In this document: piece after piece, positions 25,965-34,467 of the stretch
How the letters are laid out: each line of letters opens with the position of its first letter
Numbering within the stretch: the stretch's first letter is position 1
Source: Acetomicrobium sp. S15 = DSM 107314
GTDB taxonomy: Bacteria > Synergistota > Synergistia > Synergistales > Thermosynergistaceae
Length of the DNA: 64,000 bases
Reading direction: 5' to 3'
NCBI RefSeq assembly: GCF_016125955.1
Contig: NZ_JADEVE010000273.1
Span: 62,001-126,000 of the forward strand
Position numbers and translations under genes: made by a program
Notes under the pieces: generated by a model
Seen by the model: only the letters and a program-made list of their open reading frames with translations
Told to the model about the DNA's origin: nothing
The model's database searches: none

Positions 25965-26993
25965 ATGATTGAGACAGACAAAAAGCTGCTCGATGCAAAG
26001 GGACTCGTGGTGGAGTTGCAAACAGAAAGAGGCGTAATCAAAGCTGTGGATGGCGCAGACATTGGCATTTGCCCTGGCGAGACTTTGGGACTCGTAGGAG
26101 AATCGGGGAGCGGCAAGACAATGACGAGCTTAGCTATTATGGGTTTGCTTCCTAAACCGCAAGGTAGGATAGCTGCTGGAAAGATTTGTTTCAAAGGGAA
26201 AAATTTGGCTAATTTGAGCGACAAGGAGATGCGCCGTATCCGCGGCAAAGAAATAGCGATGATCTTTCAAGAGCCCATGACATCGCTAAACCCAGTCTAC
26301 ACGATAGGAGATCAAATTGTAGAAGCGATCATTTCTCACCGTAAGATTACGCGGCGGCGAGCCATGGATTTGGCCGTGGAGATGCTTCAAAAAGTAGGCA
26401 TACCAAGCCCCGAGTCGCGCGTAAGCGCCTATCCGCATGAACTCTCTGGTGGCATGAGACAGAGGGCTATGATAGCGATGGCTTTGTCGTGTGACCCTGA
26501 TCTACTTATAGCAGATGAACCCACCACAGCGCTTGACGTGACGATACAAGCACAGATTTTGGATCTAATGAAAGAGTTAAAGCACAAGATTGGCATGTCG
26601 CTTTTATTGATAACCCATGCCCTCGGTATAGTGGCTGAAATGGCCGATAGGGTCTGTGTGATGTACGCAGGCAGGATTGTCGAATCAGCAAACACAAGGG
26701 ATCTTTTTAAGTCCCCTTTACATCCTTATACATTGGGATTGCTCAAGTCCATACCGCGGTTGGATGAAGAGGCCGAAGAGCTTTATGCGATTCCAGGCAT
26801 GGTGCCCACCCCTCAGGAGATGCCGAGCGGTTGCAAGTTTTATGATAGATGTTTTTTGAGATATAGCCGATGTGGTGCCGAGGAGCCACTCTTGTATGAT
26901 GTGGAATCTATGCACTGGGTCCGCTGTTTTCGGCACGACGAGATGGCCAAAATGCGAGGCGACATTTCCAATGGTCGGCGCAGCTTTGCTTGA
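25965..26993 (+). CDS. Dipeptide ABC ATP-binding protein, DppD/OppD type
   Basis: 342 residues. Walker [18 protein letters not shown]-loop [16 protein letters not shown], signature [17 protein letters not shown], Walker [15 protein letters not shown], switch histidine [10 protein letters not shown], and the C-terminal oligopeptide motif [12 protein letters not shown] place the start at ATG 25965, just after the dppC stop; the frame is open earlier but would extend into dppC. Its end overlaps the next ATPase gene by 23 bp. Confidence 0.93.
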   Translation: MIETDKKLLDAKGLVVELQTERGVIKAVDGADIGICPGETLGLVGESGSGKTMTSLAIMGLLPKPQGRIAAGKICFKGKNLANLSDKEMRRIRGKEIAMIFQEPMTSLNPVYTIGDQIVEAIISHRKITRRRAMDLAVEMLQKVGIPSPESRVSAYPHELSGGMRQRAMIAMALSCDPDLLIADEPTTALDVTIQAQILDLMKELKHKIGMSLLLITHALGIVAEMADRVCVMYAGRIVESANTRDLFKSPLHPYTLGLLKSIPRLDEEAEELYAIPGMVPTPQEMPSGCKFYDRCFLRYSRCGAEEPLLYDVESMHWVRCFRHDEMAKMRGDISNGRRSFA

Positions 26994-27945
26994 AATAGAA
27001 AATCTAAAAAAATTTTATCCTGTGAAGGGTGGAGTTCTACGGAGAGTTGTTGGCTACGTCAAAGCCGTAGATGGAGTGACTCTTTCAATTCATCCAGGTG
27101 AAACCGTAGGGCTTGTGGGAGAATCGGGGTGCGGAAAGTCCACTTTAGGAAAAGCTGTAATGCGCTTGATAAGCGTAACAGATGGCAGGATCACTTTTAA
27201 GGGAAAAGACTTATTATCAATGAGAAGAAAAACCTTGAGGATGGCGCGTAGAGAGATTCAAATGATTTTCCAAGACCCTTATGCTTCTCTTGACCCGCGC
27301 ATGACTGTGATAGAGCTCGTAGAGGAGCCCTTAATAGTTCATGGCATTATAAAAGATAAGGGCAAGCGACGCGAGCGGGCCGCGGCGATGCTTTCTACAA
27401 CTGGTTTAAGCTCTGAGTTTCTCCACAGATACCCCTTTGAGTTAAGCGGGGGACAGCGACAAAGGGTGGGTATAGCAAGGGCGCTGGTTGTGGAACCTTC
27501 TCTTGTGATTGCAGATGAGGCTGTTTCTGCCCTTGACGTCTCCGTACAGGCACAAGTCATAAACCTTTTGAAGGAACTGCGGAAAAGGCTGAATCTTACC
27601 TTTCTCTTTATAGCTCATGATTTAGCCGTGATAAAACATATAAGCGACAGAGTAGCAGTAATGTACCTGGGAAAGATTGTGGAGTTGGCCACAAAGAAGG
27701 CGCTCTTCGATTTTCCCATGCATCCTTACACTCAGGCGCTGATATCTGCCATCCCTATCCCAGATCCTTTTAGAAGAAGCGAGCGGATTATCCTTCAGGG
27801 GGATGTGCCGAGCCCCTTAAATCCGCCTTCAGGGTGTAGATTTCACCCGAGGTGTCCTAAGGTTATGCCTATTTGCTCGCGGGAGGAGCCGCGTTTTTTA
27901 GAGCACGGTGGCGAGCACAGCGTAGCTTGCCATCTATATACATGA
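26971..27945 (+). CDS. Dipeptide ABC ATP-binding protein, DppF/OppF type
   Basis: 324 residues from the ATG at 26971. Walker [20 protein letters not shown]-loop [15 protein letters not shown], signature [17 protein letters not shown], then [18 protein letters not shown]: the usual Walker B glutamate-proline reads DEAVSALD, keeping the catalytic Glu but replacing the usual DEPTSALD proline with alanine. The C-terminal [19 protein letters not shown] is standard. It pairs with the preceding ATPase. The 23-bp overlap with it suggests coupled translation. Confidence 0.92.
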   Translation: MVGAALLEIENLKKFYPVKGGVLRRVVGYVKAVDGVTLSIHPGETVGLVGESGCGKSTLGKAVMRLISVTDGRITFKGKDLLSMRRKTLRMARREIQMIFQDPYASLDPRMTVIELVEEPLIVHGIIKDKGKRRERAAAMLSTTGLSSEFLHRYPFELSGGQRQRVGIARALVVEPSLVIADEAVSALDVSVQAQVINLLKELRKRLNLTFLFIAHDLAVIKHISDRVAVMYLGKIVELATKKALFDFPMHPYTQALISAIPIPDPFRRSERIILQGDVPSPLNPPSGCRFHPRCPKVMPICSREEPRFLEHGGEHSVACHLYT

Positions 27946-27968
27946 AGTTGTAGGGAAGGAGAATTATT

Positions 27969-29117
27969 GTGGACAATATTTACGAAAAGTTGGGCGTAAA
28001 AAGGTTGATCAATGCCGCTGGCACTTATACGATGGTTGGCGGCTCCAGGATGAGCGAAAGGACATTGGAAGCTATGCGATCTGCCGCAGGCTCCTTTGTT
28101 GATATAAGAGAGCTTCAACGTGCGGTTCACAAACGCTTGGCGGAACTCACCAAGAATGAAGCCGCTTGTGTTACTACAGGTGCGGCGGCGGGAATATATG
28201 TGACAATTGCTTCTTGTGTGGCGGAAAAGCTTGACAAGCCCTTTGCTCACCTCTCCAAAGACGAAGTAGAAAAATGCGAAGTAATCATCTACCGAGCCCA
28301 TAGAAATCCTTACGATTGGGCAGTGCGCCAGCTCGGCGTAAAACTTGTGGAAGTGGGGTATCCTAACGAAATACAGCCCGCTGCAGCAAAGGATCTGGAA
28401 CATGCGATAGGGGAACACAGCGCCGCTATATTCTATGTAGCTCAGAACAGAGGTGGGTGGACTGCACCAGGAGCTTTGGATTTAGAGAGCGTTATCTCCG
28501 TGGCGAAGGGGGCAAACCTTCCTGTAATTGTAGACGCCGCCGCTCAGCTTCCCCCAGTGGAGAACCTGTGGAATTTCACTGATATGGGAGCTGCCGCAGC
28601 TATCTTTAGCGGTGGAAAGGATCTGCGCGGTCCTCAGGCGAGCGGTCTTGTGGTGGGTAAGAGGTTCCTAATTGAGCGCATCGTTGAGACGAATTTCCCC
28701 AACTACGGTATCGGGAGGATGCTCAAAATAGGTAGGGAAGAGTTGGTTGGTTTGCTCGTGGCTGTAGAGGAATATGTATCAATGGGTAATAGCCGTAAAA
28801 GAGAGTGGTGCGAAGGGCAAGTAAAGCGCATCAGCGATGTTCTTGCAGGATTTTGTGGAATTTCAGTAGAACGGAGTTTCCCCAACGAAGCTGGTCAACC
28901 CATCCCTCGCGCACTGGTTCGTTTCTCTAGTACCATAGATGAGCCAGCAAAGCGAGTTTTGGAGGAACTTATGAGAGGTGATCCAGGAATATTTGTTATG
29001 GCTGCTTCTGATGATGCCATCTTCATAAACCCTATGACTCTTGAAGAGGGCGAAGTAGAAGTAGTAATTAAAAGACTGAAAGACATAGCTTTGCAATTAA
29101 ATAATTTTAAGAGGTGA
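27969..29117 (+). CDS. SelA-like PLP-dependent enzyme (ammonia-lyase-type, not selenocysteine synthase)
   Basis: 382 residues, fold type I PLP family of SelA-like proteins that includes D-glucosaminate-6-phosphate ammonia-lyase (DgaE). Marks are KRLINAAGTYTMVGGSRMSE, ITGAAAG-like VTTGAAAGIYVTIASC, the aspartate in PVIVDAAAQLPPVENLW and the PLP lysine in IFSGGKDLRGPQASGLVVG. No selB, selC or selD is nearby and the length is below that of SelA (about 460), so a catabolic lyase is more likely. GTG start with AAGGAG 7 nt upstream. It follows a peptide ABC transporter and precedes RidA, which would hydrolyse an enamine product. Confidence 0.8.
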   Translation: MDNIYEKLGVKRLINAAGTYTMVGGSRMSERTLEAMRSAAGSFVDIRELQRAVHKRLAELTKNEAACVTTGAAAGIYVTIASCVAEKLDKPFAHLSKDEVEKCEVIIYRAHRNPYDWAVRQLGVKLVEVGYPNEIQPAAAKDLEHAIGEHSAAIFYVAQNRGGWTAPGALDLESVISVAKGANLPVIVDAAAQLPPVENLWNFTDMGAAAAIFSGGKDLRGPQASGLVVGKRFLIERIVETNFPNYGIGRMLKIGREELVGLLVAVEEYVSMGNSRKREWCEGQVKRISDVLAGFCGISVERSFPNEAGQPIPRALVRFSSTIDEPAKRVLEELMRGDPGIFVMAASDDAIFINPMTLEEGEVEVVIKRLKDIALQLNNFKR

Positions 29118-29122
29118 TAAAG

Positions 29123-29494
29123 ATGAAGAAAGAGATAAGAACTAAGGACGCGCCAATGCCAGCGGGGCCATATTCACAGGGGATCATCGTCGGCAACAGA
29201 ATATATGTAGCCGGTCAAGGTCCATCAAACCCGGCGACAGGGAAGGCTCCTGAGGGAATAGAAGAGCAGACCAGACAGGTTCTAAAGAATATCCAAGCTA
29301 TTTTAGAAGCCGGAGGAGCCAAACTCGACGACGTAGTTAAAGTGACTGCACACCTGGCAGACCTAAAATATTTCACTGCCTTTAACGAAGTGTATAAGAC
29401 TTTTTTCAAAGAACCATTTCCTGTGCGCACCACCGTGGGAAGCCAACTCAAGGATATACTGGTAGAGATCGACGTAATAGCCGAACTCGCCTAA
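29123..29494 (+). CDS. ridA: RidA family enamine/imine deaminase
   Basis: 123 residues, a complete RidA/YjgF protein. Marks are APMPAGPYSQGIIVGNRIYV, QTRQVLKNIQAILEAGG, VVKVTAHLADLKYF and the catalytic arginine in PFPVRTTVGSQL. It speeds hydrolysis of reactive enamines/imines released by PLP enzymes into ketoacid plus ammonia. AGAGG lies 8 nt before the ATG. It is 5 bp after the SelA-like gene, which supports that enzyme being an ammonia-lyase forming an enamine. Confidence 0.93.
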   Translation: MKKEIRTKDAPMPAGPYSQGIIVGNRIYVAGQGPSNPATGKAPEGIEEQTRQVLKNIQAILEAGGAKLDDVVKVTAHLADLKYFTAFNEVYKTFFKEPFPVRTTVGSQLKDILVEIDVIAELA

Positions 29495-29525
29495 CCGGCG
29501 ATAACGCTTGAGAGCGGCAACTGCC

Positions 29526-30773
29526 ATGTCAGAAAATCCTCTTGTTAACCTACGCGGAAAAGGAGTCATGCTTTTAAAGGGTGGGCGTGTAATCGATCCC
29601 AAAAATGGAATTGACGAAGTCCGCGATGTAGCCATAAAGGACGGCAAGGTCCTGGCTATAGAGAGGGAAATAAACGTAGCCGGAATGGATAAAGTTATAG
29701 ATGTGCGTAATCTCATCGTCACACCTGGTGTGGTAGACATTCACACGCATCTTTTTGCCACGACCTGGCTGCCCGATGCGTGGGCTGGGGAAAAGAGCGT
29801 CTTGCCCGATGGCTTTAGCTTTAGAAGCGGCGTTACCACCATGGTAGACGCGGGAAGCGCAGGTAGGCGCACTTTTGAGATTTTTAGAACCACCGTGATC
29901 GAGAGGGCAAAGACGCGCGTCTTTGCCCTCATTAACATCGCTAGCTACGGCATGATAAACGACATGATCGAGCAGTATCCAGAAGACTTTGACCCTAAAG
30001 CCACTGCCGAGATGGCTTTGAAGCACAAGGATGTAGTAGTAGGGATAAAAAGCGCTCATTATTGGCGCCCAGATTGGACTTCTGTGCAAATGGCAATGGA
30101 GGCAGGAGAGGCATCTGGTCTCCCAGTGATGGTGGACTTTGGATATTTTCGCAAAGAGAGACCATATTGGGAGCTGGTAACAAAAGTATTAAGGCCCGGG
30201 GATATTAGCACCCACTGCTTCAGAGGACCTGTCCCCATAGTCAGAAGTGATGGCGAGCTTTATCGGTATCTCTTTGAGGCGCGCGATAGAGGTGTACTCT
30301 TCGACTTGGGACATGGCGGGGGAAGCTTTCTCTTTAGAAACGCTCTCCCTGCTATTCGAGGTGGGTTTTACCCCGATTCTATTTCTACAGATCTCCATAC
30401 CGATAGCATGAACGCAGGGATGATGGATATGCCTACCACCATGTCCAAGTGCCTCGTCATGGGGATGTCGCTTCATGATGTAGTTGCCCACTCTACACAC
30501 ATTCCTGCTCAGATGATAGGGCATCCTGAGCTCGGGCATTTGTCTGTGGGTGCACCTGCGGATATAGCCGTTTGGAGGCTGTTAGAAGGATGCTTTGGCT
30601 ACAAGGATTCCCATGGTGGCAGGCTCTATGGGAATAAAAGGCTCCTTTGTGAGATGACGCTAAAGGGTGGGGATGTGGTTTGGGACCTAAACGCTCGAGA
30701 CGCTGTCGATTATGAGATGTTAGGACAAACTTATGGGATCAGAGAAGGGGAATTTCTCATTCCTCCACCCTAA
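29526..30773 (+). CDS. Amidohydrolase/deacetylase family metallohydrolase
   Basis: 415 residues, amidohydrolase superfamily. The core begins MLLKGGRVIDPKNGIDEVRD; metal-binding parts are VVDIHTHLF (HxH), the lysine of VVGIKSAHYW, STHCFRG and the catalytic aspartate in ISTDLHTDSMN. Relatives are annotated as adenine-deaminase-like or dihydroorotase-like deacetylases and often neighbour SelA-like genes. The start is uncertain: ATG 29526 is given, while ATG 29568 matches the usual family start but has GGAG only 2 nt away. It likely removes an acyl or carbamoyl-type group before the SelA-like enzyme acts. Confidence 0.82.
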   Translation: MSENPLVNLRGKGVMLLKGGRVIDPKNGIDEVRDVAIKDGKVLAIEREINVAGMDKVIDVRNLIVTPGVVDIHTHLFATTWLPDAWAGEKSVLPDGFSFRSGVTTMVDAGSAGRRTFEIFRTTVIERAKTRVFALINIASYGMINDMIEQYPEDFDPKATAEMALKHKDVVVGIKSAHYWRPDWTSVQMAMEAGEASGLPVMVDFGYFRKERPYWELVTKVLRPGDISTHCFRGPVPIVRSDGELYRYLFEARDRGVLFDLGHGGGSFLFRNALPAIRGGFYPDSISTDLHTDSMNAGMMDMPTTMSKCLVMGMSLHDVVAHSTHIPAQMIGHPELGHLSVGAPADIAVWRLLEGCFGYKDSHGGRLYGNKRLLCEMTLKGGDVVWDLNARDAVDYEMLGQTYGIREGEFLIPPP

Positions 30774-30871
30774 TAACAAAAACTGCCCCTGTAGGTTAGA
30801 TTTGATAGAAGGAAGACAGAGGCTCGGAACGGCATATTGAACTTGAAGAGCGATATTTTAAAGGAGGAATT

Positions 30872-32023
30872 ATGGGTTTGAGAATCAGTCAAAGGGCAAA
30901 AAGAGTTCCTCGTTCGGGCATACGTGAGATGTTTGATATGGCCCCTAAGTATAAAAACGTTATCAGCCTCGGTATAGGGGAGCCGGGGTTTCCGACGCCT
31001 AAGCATATCGTAGAAGCGGGGGCTAACGCGCTATATGAAGGGCATACCAAATATACGCCTAACGCCGGGATTTCCGACTTACGAAAAGCCATCGCAGAAA
31101 GGGCATCTTTGGATGGTCTTAGCGTTGACCAGCAAAATGTAATAATAACTGCAGGAGCAGGCGAAGCGGTCTTGCTTGCCCTATTGGCGACTGTGGATCC
31201 GGGGGACGAAGCCCTCCTGCCTGACCCATGTTGGCCTAATTACTTTGGGCAGGTTGCGCTCTCCGGTGCTCGAATGAATTTTGTGAGGACATACGAGCGC
31301 GATCATTTTCACTTGAAAGCCGAAGCGATTGAAAAAACCATAAGCGACCGCACTCGAGTTGTCATCATCAATTCTCCTTCTAACCCAACAGGGGCCGTCT
31401 TAAATAAACAAGAGCTTGAAGACATCGCAAAGGTTATTCTGGATCGCGATTTGGTTGTAATTTCGGACGAAACTTACTCAAATATCCTCTTCGACGGAAG
31501 AAGACACACATGCATCGCTTCTTTGCCTGACATGGCAGACCATACGATCGTTATAAACAGCTTTTCTAAGACTTATGCCATGACGGGGTGGAGGGTAGGC
31601 TATGCAATAGGCCCATCGGATGCAATAAGTCAGATGGCAAAGCTACAGGAGAGCGTATCCTCTTGCGTAAATGCGGCTGCTCAACAGGCATGTTTGGCTG
31701 CTCTAAAAGGGCCGCAGGATTGTGTCAAAGAAATGGTTGAGGGGTACAGAGAGCGCAGAGATTTGCTCTTAAGCGGGTTAGCGGAACTCCCAGGAATCGA
31801 GTGCCTAATGCCTGAAGGGAGTTTTTATGCGTTCCCCAACATAACGAAGTTCGGCCTTTCTTCGAAGGACTTTGCCCTTATGCTCTTAGAAAAGACGCAA
31901 GTGGTGGTAGTTCCGGGTTCGGCTTTCGGCGAAGGAGGCGAGGGATACCTTAGGGTTTCTTTTTGCGGAAGCATTGAGAGCATAAAGGAGGTTCTAAGTC
32001 GGTTGCAGAATTTGCTACGTTAA
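30872..32023 (+). CDS. PLP-dependent aminotransferase, class I/II (aspartate aminotransferase-like)
   Basis: 383 residues. Marks are GIGEPGFPTPKHIVEAGANA, ITAGAGEAVLLALLATVDPG, NSPSNPTGAVLNKQELEDIA, ISDETYSNILFDG and the PLP lysine in NSFSKTYAMTGWRVGYAIGP, with a C-terminal arginine in GYLRVSFCGS. It moves an amino group between an amino acid and a 2-oxo acid, probably with 2-oxoglutarate. AAGGAGG precedes the ATG. It begins 98 bp after the amidohydrolase and is 50 bp before a DAACS symporter gene, forming a likely pair. Confidence 0.92.
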   Translation: MGLRISQRAKRVPRSGIREMFDMAPKYKNVISLGIGEPGFPTPKHIVEAGANALYEGHTKYTPNAGISDLRKAIAERASLDGLSVDQQNVIITAGAGEAVLLALLATVDPGDEALLPDPCWPNYFGQVALSGARMNFVRTYERDHFHLKAEAIEKTISDRTRVVIINSPSNPTGAVLNKQELEDIAKVILDRDLVVISDETYSNILFDGRRHTCIASLPDMADHTIVINSFSKTYAMTGWRVGYAIGPSDAISQMAKLQESVSSCVNAAAQQACLAALKGPQDCVKEMVEGYRERRDLLLSGLAELPGIECLMPEGSFYAFPNITKFGLSSKDFALMLLEKTQVVVVPGSAFGEGGEGYLRVSFCGSIESIKEVLSRLQNLLR

Positions 32024-32073
32024 ACTGAAATGATAGGTGCATTTACATAACAATAGAAGGAGGGCAACATGAA

Positions 32074-33288
32074 ATGAAAACGCAAGGTTCGCGGTTTGCT
32101 TTGTGGCTTTTAGCGGCTTCTGTTCTCGGTGGCATTGTAGGCTATATAGTTGGCGAACCCATTAACGTTATTAAACCGCTGGGAGATCTCTTTTACAGGC
32201 TTTTGTTTATGATAGTGCCAATCTTAGTGTTTTTCTCCCTTTGCTCTTCTTTCGCGCGAGTAGGCGATATACGTCAACTAAGCAAATGGGCTGGGAAAAT
32301 AGTCGGCTGGTTTGTGATAACAACTCTAATAGGTTCTGTTATAGGAATTGTAGTTGGTTTAATTTGGAAACCTGGGGCTGGCCTTGTGGTGAAAGGCCTT
32401 ACTGAAGCTCCCAAAGTGGCAGAGTTTAGCGCCGCGACTTTTCTTGAATGGATCCCTCAGAATGGTATCGGTGCAATAGCTGAAGGCAACATAATTCAAA
32501 TCGTTATATTTGCAATTATTATTGGTATCGCAGTTTCATTATTACCTGAAGGGAAACATAAACAAATATTGCAAGACTTAATCGTTGCAGGAACCGACCT
32601 ATTCATAACTGTCGCCGGATGCGTCCTTTATTATGCGCCTATTGGAGTATTTGCCTTGATGGCTACTTCAGTGGCAGCATTTAGAGGTGCGCTATTGATG
32701 GAAATGGCGAATTTCCTCACTGCTTACACTGTAGGTTTTATATTCCACATATTATTTGTGTACGGATTTCTCTTTTGGGCTATGACAAGATTAAATCCTT
32801 TCCAGTTTTTTAAGAAGGCGTTGCCAGCCTTGCTTACGGCCTTTACAACCTGCAGTAGTGCTGCGACTTTGCCTGTTACGCTTCGCTGTACTGAGGAAAT
32901 GGGGGTGCATGAGGAGTTGAAAAACTTCGGCATACCTTTGGGCATGACTTTTAACATGGACTCCATGGCCATTGAAATACCGCTTTATATTATGCTGGGG
33001 ATGTTTGCTATTAATATGCAGCCTACGATTGCTGAATTAATACAGTTTTTATTCCTCGGTTTAGCGTTCTCTATCGGTTGCGCTGGAGTGCCAGGTGGCG
33101 GCATAGCTATAGCGGTTATTCTTGTTAAGGCTTTTAATTTGCCGGAAGATGTCGTGGCGTGGATCGCCGCCGTATTTGCTTATTTAGACATAACAGGCAC
33201 ACCTATGAACGTTTGGGGTGACATGATATCCACAACTATCGTGGCTAAAAGAGAGGGCTTGCTTGATATGGAGAAATTTAACTCTTAG
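32074..33288 (+). CDS. DAACS-family symporter with altered substrate-binding motifs
   Basis: 404 residues, dicarboxylate/amino acid:cation symporter fold with eight helices and two hairpins. HP1 reads TTCSSAATLPVTLRCTEEMG, TM7 reads FNMDSMAIEIP instead of NMDGT, HP2 reads GCAGVPGGGIAIA, and TM8 reads DITGTPMNVWGDM instead of the D-x-x-R-T-x-x-N-V-T-G-D of glutamate carriers. The arginine that binds the side-chain carboxylate is a threonine. The ligand is therefore probably not glutamate or aspartate. It follows the aminotransferase gene. A three-codon ATG-AAA-TGA sits just before its start. Confidence 0.87.
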   Translation: MKTQGSRFALWLLAASVLGGIVGYIVGEPINVIKPLGDLFYRLLFMIVPILVFFSLCSSFARVGDIRQLSKWAGKIVGWFVITTLIGSVIGIVVGLIWKPGAGLVVKGLTEAPKVAEFSAATFLEWIPQNGIGAIAEGNIIQIVIFAIIIGIAVSLLPEGKHKQILQDLIVAGTDLFITVAGCVLYYAPIGVFALMATSVAAFRGALLMEMANFLTAYTVGFIFHILFVYGFLFWAMTRLNPFQFFKKALPALLTAFTTCSSAATLPVTLRCTEEMGVHEELKNFGIPLGMTFNMDSMAIEIPLYIMLGMFAINMQPTIAELIQFLFLGLAFSIGCAGVPGGGIAIAVILVKAFNLPEDVVAWIAAVFAYLDITGTPMNVWGDMISTTIVAKREGLLDMEKFNS

Positions 33289-33305
33289 GAGGTCAAATTT
33301 ACGAC

Positions 33306-34439
33306 GTGAAGATTGAGGATGTGAAGGCGCACGTGATGCAAGCGGAGCTTAAGGAGCCATTTGGGTTTTCTCAGTGGTGGTTCCATAAGCGGGGCGCCAT
33401 GATAGTGGAGGTTATAACGGATGAAGGCCTGGTTGGGTGGGGTGAAGCTTACGGTCCGCCTGAGGCCACCGGCGCCATATTGGAAAAGCTTTATAAACCT
33501 CTTGTGGTAGGCAAGGACCCTTTTCAAGTAAGCGTCTTCTGGGAAGAGCTTTACAACCGCTTTAGGGATTACGGGCAAAAAGGGGTCATGGTAGCTGCTT
33601 TAAGCGGTTTGGACATCGCCTTGTGGGACCTGATGGGCAAAGCCTTGGGCGTTCCGGTCTACAAGCTTTTGGGCGGCGCGTTCCGGAACGAAGTCTCCGC
33701 CTACGCTACGGGGTTATACCTCAAGCGGACGGACGACGTGCCAAAAGAATTGGCACACGAGGCCGAATGCCACGTCAAGGCCGGTTTTAAGGCCATGAAG
33801 ATGAAGATAGGTTATGGATACGAGCGCGACGTGGTGTATGTAAAAGCAGTGAGAGATGCGATAGGCCCTGGCGTCGAGCTCATGGTAGACGCGAATCACG
33901 CCTACGACGCCTCGAGCGCTATAAGGGTCGGAAGGGGCATCGAGTCTTTCGAGATCGGGTGGTTCGAGGAGCCGGTGCCACCTGAGGACATACAAGGCTA
34001 TATCGAGGTCAAGCGTGCGCTTTCTATCCCTGTTGCTGGAGGGGAGTGCGAGTACACGCGCTTTGGCTTCAGAGAGCTTTTGTCCAAGCGGGCGGTGGAT
34101 ATCGTGCAACCGGATACGTGTTCCACCGGCGGGCTTTCCGAGTGCAAGAAGATCGCCGCCATGGCGAGCGCCTGGGGCGTGAGATATCTCCCCCACGTCT
34201 GGGGAAGCGGCGTTGCCTTAGCGGCGAATTTGCACCTCATAGCTGCGATTCCGCCCGCTTCTATGTCCGCAAACCCCGTTGAGCCTATTTTTGAATACGA
34301 CACCACGGAAAACCCTTTTAGGACAGAGCTGCTCCTTGAGCCTATCATTCCACAAAACGGCTCGCTTAAAATACCGCAAGGGCCGGGCTTGGGCATCGAT
34401 GTGGACAGAAAGGTCCTAAATCGCTACTCTTGTAAGTGA
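33306..34439 (+). CDS. Mandelate racemase/muconate lactonizing enzyme family protein
   Basis: 377 residues, enolase superfamily. Capping domain with SQWWFHKRGAMIVEVITDEG; barrel with KxK in AMKMKIGYGYERD, metal ligands in MVDANHAYD, WFEEPVPPED and GGECEYTRFG, then DIVQPDTCSTGG and the histidine of YLPHVWGSGVALAANLHL. This is the mandelate-racemase-subgroup pattern of acid-sugar dehydratases and epimerases. GTG 33306 is the apparent start; AGGAGG is 13 nt away. From here base composition returns to GC-richer. First gene of a cluster with a hydroxyacid dehydrogenase, another superfamily member and a zinc dehydrogenase. Confidence 0.88.
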   Translation: MKIEDVKAHVMQAELKEPFGFSQWWFHKRGAMIVEVITDEGLVGWGEAYGPPEATGAILEKLYKPLVVGKDPFQVSVFWEELYNRFRDYGQKGVMVAALSGLDIALWDLMGKALGVPVYKLLGGAFRNEVSAYATGLYLKRTDDVPKELAHEAECHVKAGFKAMKMKIGYGYERDVVYVKAVRDAIGPGVELMVDANHAYDASSAIRVGRGIESFEIGWFEEPVPPEDIQGYIEVKRALSIPVAGGECEYTRFGFRELLSKRAVDIVQPDTCSTGGLSECKKIAAMASAWGVRYLPHVWGSGVALAANLHLIAAIPPASMSANPVEPIFEYDTTENPFRTELLLEPIIPQNGSLKIPQGPGLGIDVDRKVLNRYSCK

Positions 34440-34467
34440 ATCTACTTTACGTTTTAGGAGGATGGAC

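Noticed and set aside
27969-29117. Selenocysteine synthase (SelA)
   Set aside because: The protein is shorter than SelA, sits in a peptide-catabolic operon, and no selB, selD or tRNA(Sec) is near; a SelA-like lyase fits better.
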